This document shows, in pieces, positions 1 to 12,050 of a DNA stretch of 64,000 bases. The stretch is taken from NCBI GenBank assembly GCA_905250075.1, contig CAJNOP010000018.1, positions 2,476,569 to 2,540,568 on the forward strand. The letters run 5' to 3'. Source of the DNA: Rotaria sp. Silwood1. Lineage: Eukaryota > Rotifera > Eurotatoria > Philodinida > Philodinidae. The notes under the pieces are model-generated. The model was not told where the DNA came from. It made no database searches and saw nothing but the letters and a program-made list of their open reading frames with translations. Numbering within the stretch: position 1 is the first letter of the stretch; the number at the start of each line of letters is the position of its first letter. A program made the translations under genes and the position numbers.

Positions 1-195
1 TTGATTAGATTTTTAATCGATTACTTCGGATTTCATAAAAACAATTGATTTTAATTGACTCTTACTTTCAGTCGATTAAGATCGGTTAGACCTTTAGGAT
101 TTTTTTGAAAGTAATCGATTTTTTACACAAATTTAATCAAAATCGCTTCTTTTAATCGATTTTTACCGATTTTTTAGCTGTTTTTTTTATATGGG
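1..195. repeat. AT-rich low-complexity repeat with TAATCGATT-like motifs
   Basis: The first 180 bases repeat short variants of the palindromic word ATCGATT (for example near 15, 75, 115 and 155) separated by T-rich spacers. No coding potential is visible. The style (a short self-complementary core repeated irregularly) recalls the GC-rich element at 59.8-61.5 kb, but the core word differs and no relationship is shown. The repeat may continue to the left of the window. Confidence 0.5.
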
Positions 196-825
196 GAATA
201 GAAAAATCTAGTATAGGGTATCTTGTAGAGTGCTTTGCGCTCTACAAAATCTATATGAGAAATTCGAGAAAAAAATGTCACATTTGATCGTAATTTGAAA
301 GACAAAGGAGAGAAAAAGCACCTTCCTTCCATGTCCAAGTTTAGAACAAGCAAAAAAAACTTGATCATTGAATCATTAAACACTTATGTTCAAGAAAAAT
401 CTATGTGATATTCGGCATCAGCGCCAAAAAGTGAGTCAGGCAGCACGAGTTTCGTTAAAAATAACTTCTTTACAAAATTCATCCCTATTCCATCTAAGCT
501 TCTTTTTTTTAAACTTTTGTTTGGGGTCTCCCTCAGGTGAATTTTGTCTAAAAATTATTTTAAATGAAAGGCATATTGCCTAACTCACTTTTTGATGCTG
601 ATGCCAAATATGACATGGGTTCTGCTTGAAAATGAATGTTTAATGATTCAATGATCGAGTTTTTTTTCGCTTTTACTATATTTTTATATGAGAAAGATGT
701 GCTTTTTCTCCCCGTTGTATTTCAAATTACGAGCTGATGTGACTTTTTTTCTCGAATTTCTTATACCGATTTTGTCGAGCACACAATTCTTTACAAGATA
801 CACTATATCCGATTTTCATATTCAA
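196..825. repeat. Foldback (palindromic) element A
   Basis: Two arms of about 290 bp in inverted orientation (about 196-484 and 537-825) with a loop of about 50 bp. Matching landmarks: the TATCTTGTA block near 220 pairs with TACAAGATA near 792; GAGAAATTCGAGAAAAAAA near 257 pairs with its complement near 750; AAAAAGTGAGTCAGG near 426 pairs with CCTAACTCACTTTTT near 580. The arms are imperfect, roughly 80% by eye. No open frame common to both arms looks like a protein. Best read as a foldback MITE or an inverted duplication. Confidence 0.8.
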
Positions 826-3800
826 CTTTCATAGCCTCGAAAAACTCATTTTTTCCCTATGAAGACTTCACTTTTTGGAAACCTCATATAAGACTATTTT
901 ATTCAGCTTGATAAACTCTTTAAAATAAGACGTTGCACAAAAGACGCGGATGAAAAAATGATAGAGTTAAAGGCGAAATACTGAAAGGTATCGAAAAACG
1001 TGTTTTTTTGCGATGTTTCAGACCCCTTCTTATTGTCAAGGTTATAGCTCTGTCAAATAAGGTCCTGAAAGTGAAAAATTTTTCCATACCCTTACTTTTC
1101 AAGGAACCGAATGAGATAAAAAAAACAAAATATTTTTTTGACCACGTCTCAACGATTCTCAATAGGCTGGTCGAATCTCTCTTAAGCACTTTATATATTA
1201 ATATCCATTTCAGAAGATGAGTATTCTTGGAATAACTTTTGATAGGAACGGATAGAGATCTGTGGTTTTCACCATTCAAAAAAGAGAATGAAACTGCACT
1301 GAAACTTGAATATCAGATTTCTCTGGGAAGTTCCCTAAGAATCATTCGTCAAGTTTTTAAAAAATTAAGGCTTTTTAGTAGGCTGAGAAGGTGGGCTTTT
1401 CATCAATAAATCAGAAACAAAGACAATTTTGTTGAAAAATCTGCCGAAAACACGAAATAAAATGTTAATAACTCTTGATCAACTTATGCTTTCAATGCCA
1501 GACTTGTATATATTATTGGTCTTTAGTCAAGGATTCGGGTGCACAAGTGAAAGTTAAGTTTTCAAAAGTTTTACATTTGACAATTTTTTGCGTTTAAGAA
1601 GTTTGGCCAGTGGCTTCGACACAACCTGCCGGAAAAACTTGATGTGCAAGGTACGATGCAGCTTCGTCTCCTCGTTCAACAATGAGAATCGCATATCTCT
1701 ATTGTGTTCATATCAAAAATTATTTCAAAAATACTCCGTCGCCTTTTAATTTGAAATGGATATTAGTATAGGATATGACTGGCCTTGATTTACTTCAACT
1801 AAGAATAGACATCTTTCAATATCACTGATCATTAGTACAAATGAGTAAATTTCAAGATTTCTGCTGGGCTTTATTATTTCTTTTGGTGGTCTGCTAATTA
1901 TCTTATTGCTTTTGCATCTATGAAACTCTTCGCTACAGACTCATTGACCAATCAGCATTGTACCATAGATCATTCAGATCTCAATGAGCACAAAAAAAGT
2001 TAAACGATTAGCAGATCTAAAATACATATTGTCAATTCACGAAGAAATCTGCAAGTTCACTTACTGTGAGAAAGCATAGATTATCCATTAAAGCAAATTC
2101 TAATAAGTCTTAACGATACTGAAATCAAACACTTAAAGCATTATTTAATGCACACTCATTAGGAACGACAAAAGTGCAACATAGGTGAAAAGAGAGAAAA
2201 AGAAAGAACTTCGTCTAGGAGTTTAAGTAGGTGGTTAGACCAATATATAGAGACATATTTAGTGAAATATGTTAGGTAGATACGTAACTGGTTACAGAGG
2301 TTGATTGCTACACAGTTTCGAAAGTAAGCTAATGAGTAAAGAGAAACATCTATCTTTCTGCGCATCAATTATTAATGTTATATGAATCGAACATAGAAAC
2401 AAGAAATTCATGGAAAAACATAATAGAAAAGGCATTAAAATAGAGAAAAATAAATCAAGAAGCGTGTCAATACACGGGGAACCTGGATATTTTAGGATAT
2501 CAATTATAAGAATTTGTAATGCATAAACTGCCAAAAATGTTAGCTCGTTTAAAAAGTGATCATTTTCATACCGCACTTTTTTGAACGCTTTTGGATGACC
2601 ATCTGGAATTGCGGTTAGTGCTCGAGAACATTGGAAATTTATCTAGCGTTTTCATGCTTTTTTCTCTTTATCTACTTAAATGCTGTTATTTATCTTGCTA
2701 TTATTTTGATTTGTTTTCTTATTTCTGAATCTAGAAAAGAAAAACAACCATCTGCTTCTGTTGTCTATGTTGATCTTCAAATTAATCGTCAAATACACAT
2801 TAAACGGAACATCTATATGCATTGTTCACTTTTTTCTTTACCAATTAAAGACAGCATATCCATAGAGAAAATGAAAAACTCGATAGCCATTATTTCTGTC
2901 ACATTAACTTCATCGTGATATTAATTGATAATCGCTATTATAGACTTACGAACGGTGAATCTTATCAGAGAGTGTTACTTGTGTTTATCGTTGGGGTATA
3001 AATACTGTAAAAGCTGTGTTTTATTCACTCATAAGAAGAGAAATAATAAGGTTTGATAAAAATAGTGAGTGTCTGTTTCATGTGTGTATGAGAGAAATAA
3101 AAATTACGCGCACTGCAACGCAGATGGTTTGTTATAGTTATCGAATATGAAATGTTTAAACCTAAAATAAGATGACAGCGCTCTAGTCGTATTTTCGCCG
3201 AATATAAAACAAATTGTCACAAGTAGATTTGTTTTATATGTAAAATAGGAAGCTGTTTACAGTATTTATTAATAGTTTCTTAATAGATAAACTTAAGTAG
3301 CCCTCTATAACCGTGCTTACTTCGCAAGAGCTCCTAAATATCTTGTTAATTATCATAAACGAGCATTGGAATGTTGTCAGTATCTCTTGTAAATATGACG
3401 CATTAGATGAGCTTAATTATTCATGTAAATTACTAGTCAATATTATGGATCTGACTTGAAACACATTACATAAGAAGTCTTAGGTGATTCTCGAAGTATA
3501 GGTAAGAATCATTTAGTCGATAATAGTGTAACACTCCCGATTGACTGGCATTCATACATGATATTCAACCTTCCCCTATCGTTCACTAGTATAATATATA
3601 TTGCCTTCACCTTTATATTTTAACGCTGCTATCCTTACCCTATTGGTCTTCTACATCTATTCTCTCCTTGGTCTCATCTCCTTTCTTTTTTATCCTCTCT
3701 TGTTCTACTTGCGCGTAAGAGCGCGTGCTTTGTATTTAAATGATACGGTTATACGATATGAAGGAAGAGACGAAAGCATATCTCTATCCACACTAACATT

Positions 3801-4994
3801 TAATCTTTCAAAAATCGTCACAAATAGTCTTACACAAGAGAAGCATTAATACTTGCTAAATACCTTCAGAAGATTGGAATTAAATTGAAATATTCTAACA
3901 CGTATAGTAGTGACTTGTCATGAGTTAACGACACATACAAAGTATTGAAAAACACCACAGATCTCTGTATAGAAGTGGAAGTCAAGGAAATATTGACTAC
4001 CAGAAAACATACTCTGAAGGTAGTTTTGAGTGCTGTAATCGATTCTATTCGATAAAATTAAACAAGAGATATCAATAGTATTCCATTAAATGGTAGCGAA
4101 TTATGAAGTAGTACATTTATGTTGCATTGTAAAATATCACCATGCACGACTATATACGAGCCGTATTCTTTGGTGTTTGAGTACTGAACAAAATTATAAC
4201 AACAACACTTTGTCAGTTTTTTTCTATAATATCAGATACTTAGCTCAAAATCAAATAGTGATTTGAATAACTAACGAAGTTCTCTCCGTAATAGGTTCTA
4301 TACCAAGGTTACACTAATGGACTATGAGATTCATGTTTCTGAAAAGTCGAAAACTGTTGTTTTGCATGTCCCAGAATGCGTTATGGAAACTATTTTTTGA
4401 GTGTTCTACGACAGATGGATAATTCTGAAGGAAACCAAGATTCGTCACACATTCTATAAGATGTTCTTAAAAAGTTACGCTCAGGGTGAAAAGAAAAAAA
4501 TTGCAAAATCAATCAAGAAGAATGTTAAAAATCAACCAAAACAAAGCGTACTGTAAAAACTGGTAGTCAAGGAAAAACGTTCTGCAGTCTTTTAGAACTT
4601 GAACAAAATTGTTTTCGGTTTTTTAGAAACTTTGCTCTCGAAGCTCATCCTTGAAGCTTTGGAATAGAATACATTTGAGAGAATGAACTTCATTGACTAT
4701 TCTAATTACTATATCATTAAGGTTAGATGTTTGGCATTGTAGAAAAGAAATCAGATATATCTTATTTTAATGTTTTTTGTCCAGTACTGCATCTTTAAGA
4801 CAGTGTATAGCAAGAAAAAATTACAAAAAAAAGATTGAGTGCAATACTTTTTTAAAATCAATTACACAAGTCTGCAGCATTTTAAAAATACCTCACTACA
4901 TCTCTAAAACTAATGATATAGTGTATACAACCAATAACAAGTATTTTTAACGGTTCATAGCAGATTATTTACAGATATTTTCTTCGAATTACTA
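826..4994. other. Gene-poor AT-rich stretch
   Basis: No frame here resembles a known protein or keeps a long coding pattern. The open frame at 2631-2918 starts with TTG, is hydrophobic at its N-terminus and then low-complexity; I do not call it a gene. The only structured piece I see is the pyrimidine-rich dispersed repeat near 3590-3850. Confidence 0.5.
3590..3850. repeat. Dispersed repeat, copy 1 (related to 31.6-32.0 kb)
   Basis: A pyrimidine-rich half (CT-rich words such as TCTCTCCTTGG and CTCATC) is followed by a purine-rich half containing ATACGATATGAAGGAAGAGA, then CACACTAACATTTAATC and AATCGTCACA. The same order of words occurs near 31610-31990. No terminal repeats or target duplications were identified. 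It could be a short nonautonomous element or a solo end of a larger one. Confidence 0.55.
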
Positions 4995-6687
4995 ATGGCA
5001 AACGGTTGTGAATTTGAATTTATGGAATACATGGATGAGCAGTCCATTGATCCAAATTTAATATGCAGCATTTGTCATAAACCTCTTAAGGATCCAGTTT
5101 GTACATCATGTGATCATACATATGGTCGTGCATGCATCACACGATGGCTCAATCAGAATGACATTGGTTCATGTCCTATGTGCCTTAAAAAGCCCTTGTC
5201 GATTAATGAACTCACTCAAGCTAGTCGTCCCTTACGTAATATGCTTGATCAACTTCGAGTTCAGTGCCTATTATGTACACAAACTGGTTTACAACGTGGA
5301 AACTTTGTTGATCATATGAACAAGGTTTGTCCAAAATCTGTGATTCAATGTCAAGCTGCTGACATCAAATGTCCTTGGAAAGGACCACGTGATGAATTAC
5401 AGAATCATATGATAGCATGTGTTTTTGAACCATTGCGACCAGTATTATCTACACTAATTGCTGAAAACCGACAACTTATCGATCAAGTTCAAAAACATGA
5501 TAATGAAATCAAGGCACTAGCACAAAAGATGTATCAGTTACAAAAGAGTAAGTCAATATTTTTGTGAATCATTAAAGCAAACGTCTGGCATGTGAGATTG
5601 TTGTTTGTTTAGCAGAGAAAAATAAGTCCAGCGATGAAAGTGATACTCAATCAGTTTCGGAAGTCTCCGTCGATGGTACAAATCAGAAAGAGGAAGATGC
5701 TATATACATAAGGAATCTACCTGCTACTGTCAAATTTAATGATATATTTGATCAGTTTTCAAAAATTGGACGCATCAAGGTATAGTTATGGTTATTATAT
5801 GTATATATAACAAGTTTTAGATTCTTACAATTTATATCAAACATAGTCTAAAATGAGTGGACAGGATGCGAATAAACATGATTAAATTTTGAGATAGGTG
5901 GAGGATTAGTTCTGTTCATCTCGGTAACTGATGTTCATAAAGATGGATAAGATCATAACTGTTTTCACTTTCTGTTTTACGAATATCTTGATGTTTCTTT
6001 GTATTCAGCAAAAGATTTTGCACTAAATATAATTATTTGTATTTGTTCAACTCGATGCAGAGAATTTATTCTCTCAAACTATTTGCTTGCAATTCGACGA
6101 GACATATATTACATCTGAAGAATAGTTGCATCACTAAAATGGTTATGATATGATATTTGCTTATTACTTGGTACTTTGATATTTTTTAGTACAATCCGAA
6201 CACTCAGAAAACCGAAATATTCATTTTTAAAAATCCAACAAAGAAGAACGGCCTGTGCAGCGCAAAAGTAGTCTATGCTAACAAGGAATCGGCCGCTGCT
6301 GCAGTAGCGGAATACAATGGTATATAGTGTCTTGAATATATGTGGAGTAGTTCAGTATTCTTTTTTATGCATAGGTAAACATATTCCACAATGGAATACA
6401 CGTCTTCAAGTAAATATATCATATGCAACGAGAAAGAATTTAAGCGATTGTGGAAAAGCCAATAATCGTAAATAGATATTATTAATCATATAAATAGTAG
6501 ATTTTATTCTTATTTAGAAGGAAACATTCATGGGCATCAGGAAGCTAAAGTGATGGAAGAAAGCAAAGAAGTTTCAAACAAAGACAAAAAGGGTTCCGCC
6601 ATGGTTGATCAATTAGAGCCACAAATCGAAGATAATAAGGCAGAAACTAAGAAAAATACACGGTCTGTTAAATACTGCTACAGATGA
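4995..6687 (+). CDS. RING / TRAF-type zinc finger / FET-type RRM fusion protein
   Basis: Five exons read by splice consensus: 4995-5547, 5613-5779, 6190-6319, 6375-6467 and 6518-6687 (370 aa). Residues 24-63 form a RING-like finger (C24, C27, C39, H41, C47, C60, C63); the usual Cys between H41 and C47 is Gly44. Residues about 85-140 hold TRAF-type Cys/His fingers, followed by a short helical stretch (145-184). After an acidic/serine linker, residues 215-310 form one RRM whose RNP2 (IYIRNL), long beta2-beta3 loop and YATRK end resemble the FUS/EWS/TAF15 RRM. The tail is charged. An alternative last splice (donor after 6662, acceptor to 6714, stop at 6759) gives 377 aa ending in an Arg-rich tail. 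The ATG at 4995 is the first in frame. Likely role, by inference: an RNA-linked ubiquitin ligase or adaptor. Confidence 0.8.
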
Positions 6688-6759
6688 AAGCTTATTTCTT
6701 TTTCTTTGATTAGTTCACATCGACGTAATTTTCCTCGTGTTGACAAACCAACAAGTTAA

Positions 6760-9700
6760 AGTTAAACTAAAATAACGCATTGAAACAACACGAAACAAAA
6801 TGAATACTTTTCATCATTAATGAACTTTTATTATATTTTCTCTTTTAAAAATTAAGTCTTCTTTAACCTAATTTCAACAATTTTTCATACATCTTAAATG
6901 TTTTAGTGAAGTAGTAAAAAAAATATTTTAATTTTTATCTAATCTTTGTGGTTTATCTTTGTTTCGAAATAACTAACATATGATATTATAATGTTCACTT
7001 TTCTTCAACTTATTCATCAGTAATGATAGTCTATTAATAGGCATGGAAGAACGTTGGATACTGTTTTTGTCTGAAAGGAATTTGATCCCGTCTATAAATG
7101 CTACCGGTAAAGATCGAATCCGATGCCGCATTGTTCTGGAAGCTAACGTATTTCATGCGAGAACGATCGCATGAGACTTGGTCGTTGTCAAATTTCGGAT
7201 CGGATCATACCAGAAAAGATCTGATCATTTTGTTAAGTGAATATAATAAGATCGTCGCGGACTTTGAGCATTAAAGAAGCCAGAAGATATCGATTTCCAC
7301 AAAAAATAGTGTTGAATTTCAACGTAGAGTGTAAGTGTGGGTGAACAGTGCCAAGGTATCTGTGAGTTAAGCAAAGATTCTCACAATTGCTCATATCTGC
7401 ATTCACCTATACCCACGTCTACACTACACATATAAGAGAAAATTTCACAAAAATTCAGTATATAATACCAACGAAATTTCTATAGTTGCAGAATTTTCAG
7501 AAATTATCGGAGTGATATTTGCATCGCTAAGATTGACATACATAAACTGGAGAAGCCCACCTCCGACTTCAGAACAAGTTCTAGTAACTAGGATGAATTC
7601 GGTATTTACGGAAATTTTTCCTGAGATTACTGGTGAGCTTCTTCCGTGTATTTATGCCAAGGTGAGTGATACTAATAAAAGACTGATGGTTTTGGAAATA
7701 TCCTTGATTACCAAAATTACCATAATTTCTTTAGTAATTTCTAGGTAGTTTTGACAATTTATTTGCTATATATTGTAAATTCAAGTAATTTTTTCCAAGC
7801 AATGCGAAGCATTAATCAGACTATATCAATAAAGTGAGTGTAGATCTGGTTTTTATATTAACTAATACTTACACTCGCACTCACCTACATCATTAGATTA
7901 CAATTATATTCAAAATTATCCAGTCAATCCAATACAAATAAGTGAAGCGCTGACAACTTAGTAGTTGGTTTTTACGCAAGCAAAGAGAATAGTATTAACT
8001 AAAAAGTATCGCGTAGATAACAGGCTTAACTACTCTTTTCAAATAGAATCATATTCGCAGTAGAAAAAATCACTGGGTAAAAACAAACTGTTAAGGAAAT
8101 ATATTCTTTTTAGGAAATTTATATTACTATTAGTATTGATAAAGTAATAAATTTGAAAATTAACATATGTAGTACTGGTGAGTGTTTGAGAAAACTAGCT
8201 TCTCTAGTGTATCTGCAATAGGATATTGCTTTAGAATTTCTTCATTTTTTGATATGTTGTAGAGAGTAATGACTTAAGTACTCTCTCAAATTTTTAGCAA
8301 GAATCGATCACTTTTCTAGCATCATCATTGAAAATATATACAAATGAGTTCTTTGATGAAATATGGTTTTCTGGTTTTTCTAATTTTTTTCTGTAAAATT
8401 TCTTTGAAAAAAGAACTTTTTCTTTTTCAATTGAGGTATGTTTGACTTCATGCCGTTTTAATCATGATTCACAACAATTTCTACTGCTATTTACAGAATT
8501 TTCGAAATTTTTTAAAATTATAAATGACATATATTGCTATTCCAAAACAGCCACATTTTGTTCTTTTTGACATTTAGTTAATAAAATGTTGGTTGAGCAC
8601 GTTCTACACACTAACTATGCAATCTTTCACTACTGTCACTAGTGATAGACCTCAACAAGTTCTATTGTTTGATGTATTTTGTTCATTTTGTACCACTCGA
8701 AGAAAAAATTAGTTTTAACAGAAAATTGTCTTTTTTCTATGATTTCTGAAATCTGTTTGAACATGCTGGTGTCATCTCGATAGGTTATACTTTCTCAAAA
8801 TGTAAAAAGTGTCAATTATTCATACACATCCAATATTCTTTTTTTTCGAATGAAAGAAAATTGTGTGTAACTCAAACAAAATAGCCTTATCCGAAATGTT
8901 TCTCCTATTATTTTTTCTTAGAGAAAAATTGAAGCTTCCCCCGCTTTCATCCAGACGCTTCTACCAATTGAGTTGAAATTTTTCGTATAGTAAATAGAAT
9001 CAATTGGGAGTGTGTAGGTTTTTTTATTCTTGAAATATTGCTCTGATGGTTTTCGGTATATCTTATAAAATTTTGTCCTAGGAAAAAACACGTTTTCTGA
9101 TAAGGCTACAATTATCTCAGTGTTCTAAACGAAGAAAACAGTATTTTTTAAGAAAACATATATATACATCCCGATTCGCTTCTGGTTGCTACAAAAAATT
9201 CATTCGTAAAGAATGAGTTTTGGCTGTTTTCGAGGGGGACAAAACTCGAACCCATTTTTGGCACTTGCACCCTCTATATCTCATAGAAGAAAGCATCCAG
9301 AAAATCTGAATCTATGATAATTTTGACACTACTGATCGAAATCTACCTAACCTGAAAAATTTCATAAGTTTTTGTTGAACCGTTTTTGAGAAGCTTGGGA
9401 AAGGGGGTGCCCTTAAATATGATAAACTCTTGGTGATGTCAAAAGCAAACCAAAGAAATGCAGTTGTGATGTTGAACAAAGAAGAATATTTATATAAATC
9501 AAAAGAAATTCTTGATGATAGAAAAAGCGTTTAAGAAATTAATGTACGATTCTACTGGAGGAAATGTACAAATTCTCATTTCATTTTGCTTAAATGAAAG
9601 AAAAACAAAATAATAATAAAGAAAAGCTACAAAGCAATAGGGCCTAAAACTAAGACCTATTATATCGAGTTATGATTCTTATAATAATAATACAACCAAA

Positions 9701-9985
9701 TACCTACGAAATTTAATAATTGCAGCTATACCCAAAACGAAATCATTCATTTAACATTCATCTGGTTTTACTGATAAAATTGGCTAAATAAAAATATTTA
9801 TGACTTGATACATTCATTAAGCGTCTCAACTTTATTTACTAGTGTACTCCAAGAAAAAGTCATATCTATTGCGTTTAAGAAAACATGACATATCATGTTA
9901 ACGTTGCAATAGATTATGAAAATTTAAATCAACTCTTTAAATTTTGTAGAATGAAAACTAATTTGACATTTAATCATGAAAATTA
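6760..9985. other. Intergenic, with degenerate dispersed repeats
   Basis: No gene recognised. A degenerate repeat shared with about 11.2-11.45 kb lies at about 6990-7460. The open frame at 7512-7748 has no recognisable domain and sits just after that repeat. The stretch at 8400-9450 is AT-rich non-coding sequence without clear structure. Confidence 0.5.
6990..7460. repeat. Dispersed repeat, copy 1 (related to 11.2-11.45 kb)
   Basis: The block ATGGAAGAACGTTGG at 7043 and the following about 100 bp match the sequence at about 11286-11390 with many substitutions. Both copies are later followed by a run of TCAC-spaced words (CATTCACC, ACCCACGTCTACAC here; ACCCGCATTCACACTCGC there). The intervening distance differs, so one copy has an indel. 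Family unknown. Confidence 0.55.
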
Positions 9986-10650
9986 TGATTAAAAAAATGT
10001 GAGGATGGGTAGTTCTTTAGCAACCACAATGGCTCATGTATTGATGAGTGATCGTGAGAGTCAAATTTACAACTAGAAAGAAAAATATAAAATTATTTGA
10101 TTGTCATGTAGATGATATGTTTATTATTGTATATAAAAATCAACGCGATATTAGATATTTTGTTAAGTAAATGAACGAAATCGAACTATCTATTAAATTT
10201 AGCGGTGAGATGCAAAATAATAATAAACTTCTTCGTCTGGATGTTATCGTGATGAGAATGAACATGGATGTAATTACATACTTATACAGAAAACCCACTG
10301 ACACAGGATTATATCTAAGATGGAGCATCCATCAATCCAGAAATTACAAATGAATCTAAATAAATGTGTATGCATTCGTACAAACGGAATCTGGACTACA
10401 GTTTTTTTCTTTAAAGAACACTTAGTATATTACAAATGGATATTAATTGAATATTATAATAAAAGGCTACAAGAAGTGTTGAATTAAGTAAGAACATCAA
10501 TAATATTCCACCATCATCTAATACTGAAAAAGCTTTTTATCTCAAGACTATATTATGATGAATTGTCAAAGATATTAGACAATAGCATGAAAAATTTATC
10601 ACAACGTGATAAGAAAAAAAGGTAGTTTTGGTTTTAAAGCAGGATCACAT
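9986..10650 (+). mobile_element. Penelope-like retroelement fossil (reverse transcriptase part)
   Basis: Translation in the plus direction shows reverse-transcriptase blocks in the Penelope order: MGSSLATTMAHVLM near 10005, a VDDMF active-site block near 10110, a stretch with an ISIKF-like segment near 10190, and the diagnostic YRKPTDTGLYLRW near 10284. Bdelloid genomes are known to carry Penelope-like Athena elements. The copy is short and broken, with neither end found. No GIY-YIG endonuclease was recognised downstream. It is old judging by its loss of open frame. Confidence 0.75.
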
Positions 10651-11190
10651 ATTTCATCAGTATTCAGTCAAATATATATAGTGGATCTCATGAGTCAAAA
10701 AATCTAATTTAGAAATTTAATTGTAAAAATTACAATTGCTATTAAATCGGAGAAACGCTTTCGAGTGTCGACAAACGAAAAGAAGAACATGAAGAACTAT
10801 TTGAAGAAAAAACCTACTCCACAATAGAAGAAGCTCACTCAAATTATGGGCATGAAAATGACTGGAATGCTGAAACGATTGCACTGGCATTGGAGGATAC
10901 AAATAGAATTATGAAAAGAAAGTCTATGTATAGGGTACTTTCAAAAGAAAGAACAACGTGTTTATTCTCAAAAAAAAATGCTGAACTGAAAGCTTTTTGG
11001 GAACAAATAAAAGACACATGTGCTTGTTGTGAACCGTTTAAATTTATAATAATTCATACAGTAAACCGGCTTATATTGTTTTGCATTTTTCATAGTTTGT
11101 TTTTTTTTTATCTATTTTAACTTTTCTTTGTATATTTATTTTTACTTTTGACTAGTGATTTGAATAGGTATTCACGAAATTGTTGAATAT
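10651..11190. other. Unassigned stretch downstream of the Penelope fossil
   Basis: Short open frames with charged residues occur near 10770-11040 but match no domain I know. They might be the 3' part of the retroelement or unrelated sequence. Confidence 0.3.
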
Positions 11191-11199
11191 AAAAATGTT

Positions 11200-11450
11200 T
11201 CTATTAGTATATATTATTCGCTTATTTTGTAAAATGCTTACCTTCTTTAACTTATACCTCAGTAATTTAAGCTCATCTATAGACATGGAAGAACGTTGGG
11301 CATTATCTTTGTCTTCAAAGGATTCAGTCTGGTTGATGTATTCTACTGGAAAAGATTTGATCTGGTATTGACCGATTGCGTTTCTTACTCGTACTCATTC
11401 ACTCATACCCGCATTCACACTCGCACTCTCAAGTAATGGAATATGCTTTT
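11200..11450. repeat. Dispersed repeat, copy 2 (related to 6.99-7.46 kb)
   Basis: ATGGAAGAACGTTGG occurs at 11286 in the same context as at 7043, followed by GGAAAAGATTTGATCTGG near 11347 (compare GGTAAAGATCGAATCCG near 7109) and a TCAC-rich string at 11387-11430. A short open frame runs through it, but its protein has no recognisable domain. Confidence 0.55.
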
Positions 11451-11613
11451 GATCATCAGTCACTGAGAATATCTAATACCTAATAACATCTGTTGATTTC
11501 CCTTGCATGAGTTTTATTGATTAGTCTTGATTCGAAAACACAACATCTAGAGTTTAAAAGCAAGTAAGATAAGAGTCGTTTTCACCATAGTGCTGTTTTG
11601 TTAATCATGTAAA

Positions 11614-12050
11614 TTAGGACGGCTACAATAGAGAGAAAGCAACGATTAGAGGTGACAGAAGTCGTCGGAAACATTACTCACTCTGAATCTCATGATGATA
11701 TGAATTTCGCCATGGGATGACAATCCAAGCATTGCCGGTAATTTTACCCATTCATCATATTTTCCATCGTCGAAGACATGTTTCAGTTTAATTTTACACT
11801 TGCCAATTGAATCTTTGTCGCCAACATCGTCATCGTAGACATCAAAATGAATGACATCGTCGCCGTCATGAATATTGAAAGTAAATCTTTCATTCCAAAC
11901 GGGATCATTCGTATTGGAAATAGTTGTCGTCCGTTGTTTGTACTTTTTATCCAAATAGACTTCTACATAAGCATCGTTTTTACCAAATGTATCTTGATCT
12001 TTAAGACGACGTCCTTCTGCAACTACTACTTCGAGCGTACCGTTAGGCAT
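11614..12050 (-). CDS. Single C2-domain protein
   Basis: A small cytosolic protein that is almost entirely one C2 domain (beta-sandwich that binds Ca2+ and acidic phospholipid). Exon 1 runs 12050-11682 (123 codons), followed by a strong GTGAGT donor at 11681, an acceptor TTGTAG and a tiny last exon 11622-11614 (Pro-Ser-stop), giving 125 aa. Without splicing the frame would add 11 other residues and end at 11646. Residues about 4-120 include the strand LEVVVAEGRRL, loop 1 aspartates (KDQDTFGKNDAY), NDPVWNERF typical of C2 domains, and loop 3 (DVYDDDVGDKDSIG) with the Asp cluster for Ca2+. All the usual ligands seem present. It resembles the short C2 proteins of plants and invertebrates. Partners cannot be inferred. 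Confidence 0.85.

Noticed and set aside
2631-2918. Hydrophobic open frame of 95 codons
   Set aside because: It begins with TTG, has no homology I recognise and sits in AT-rich sequence where such frames occur by chance.
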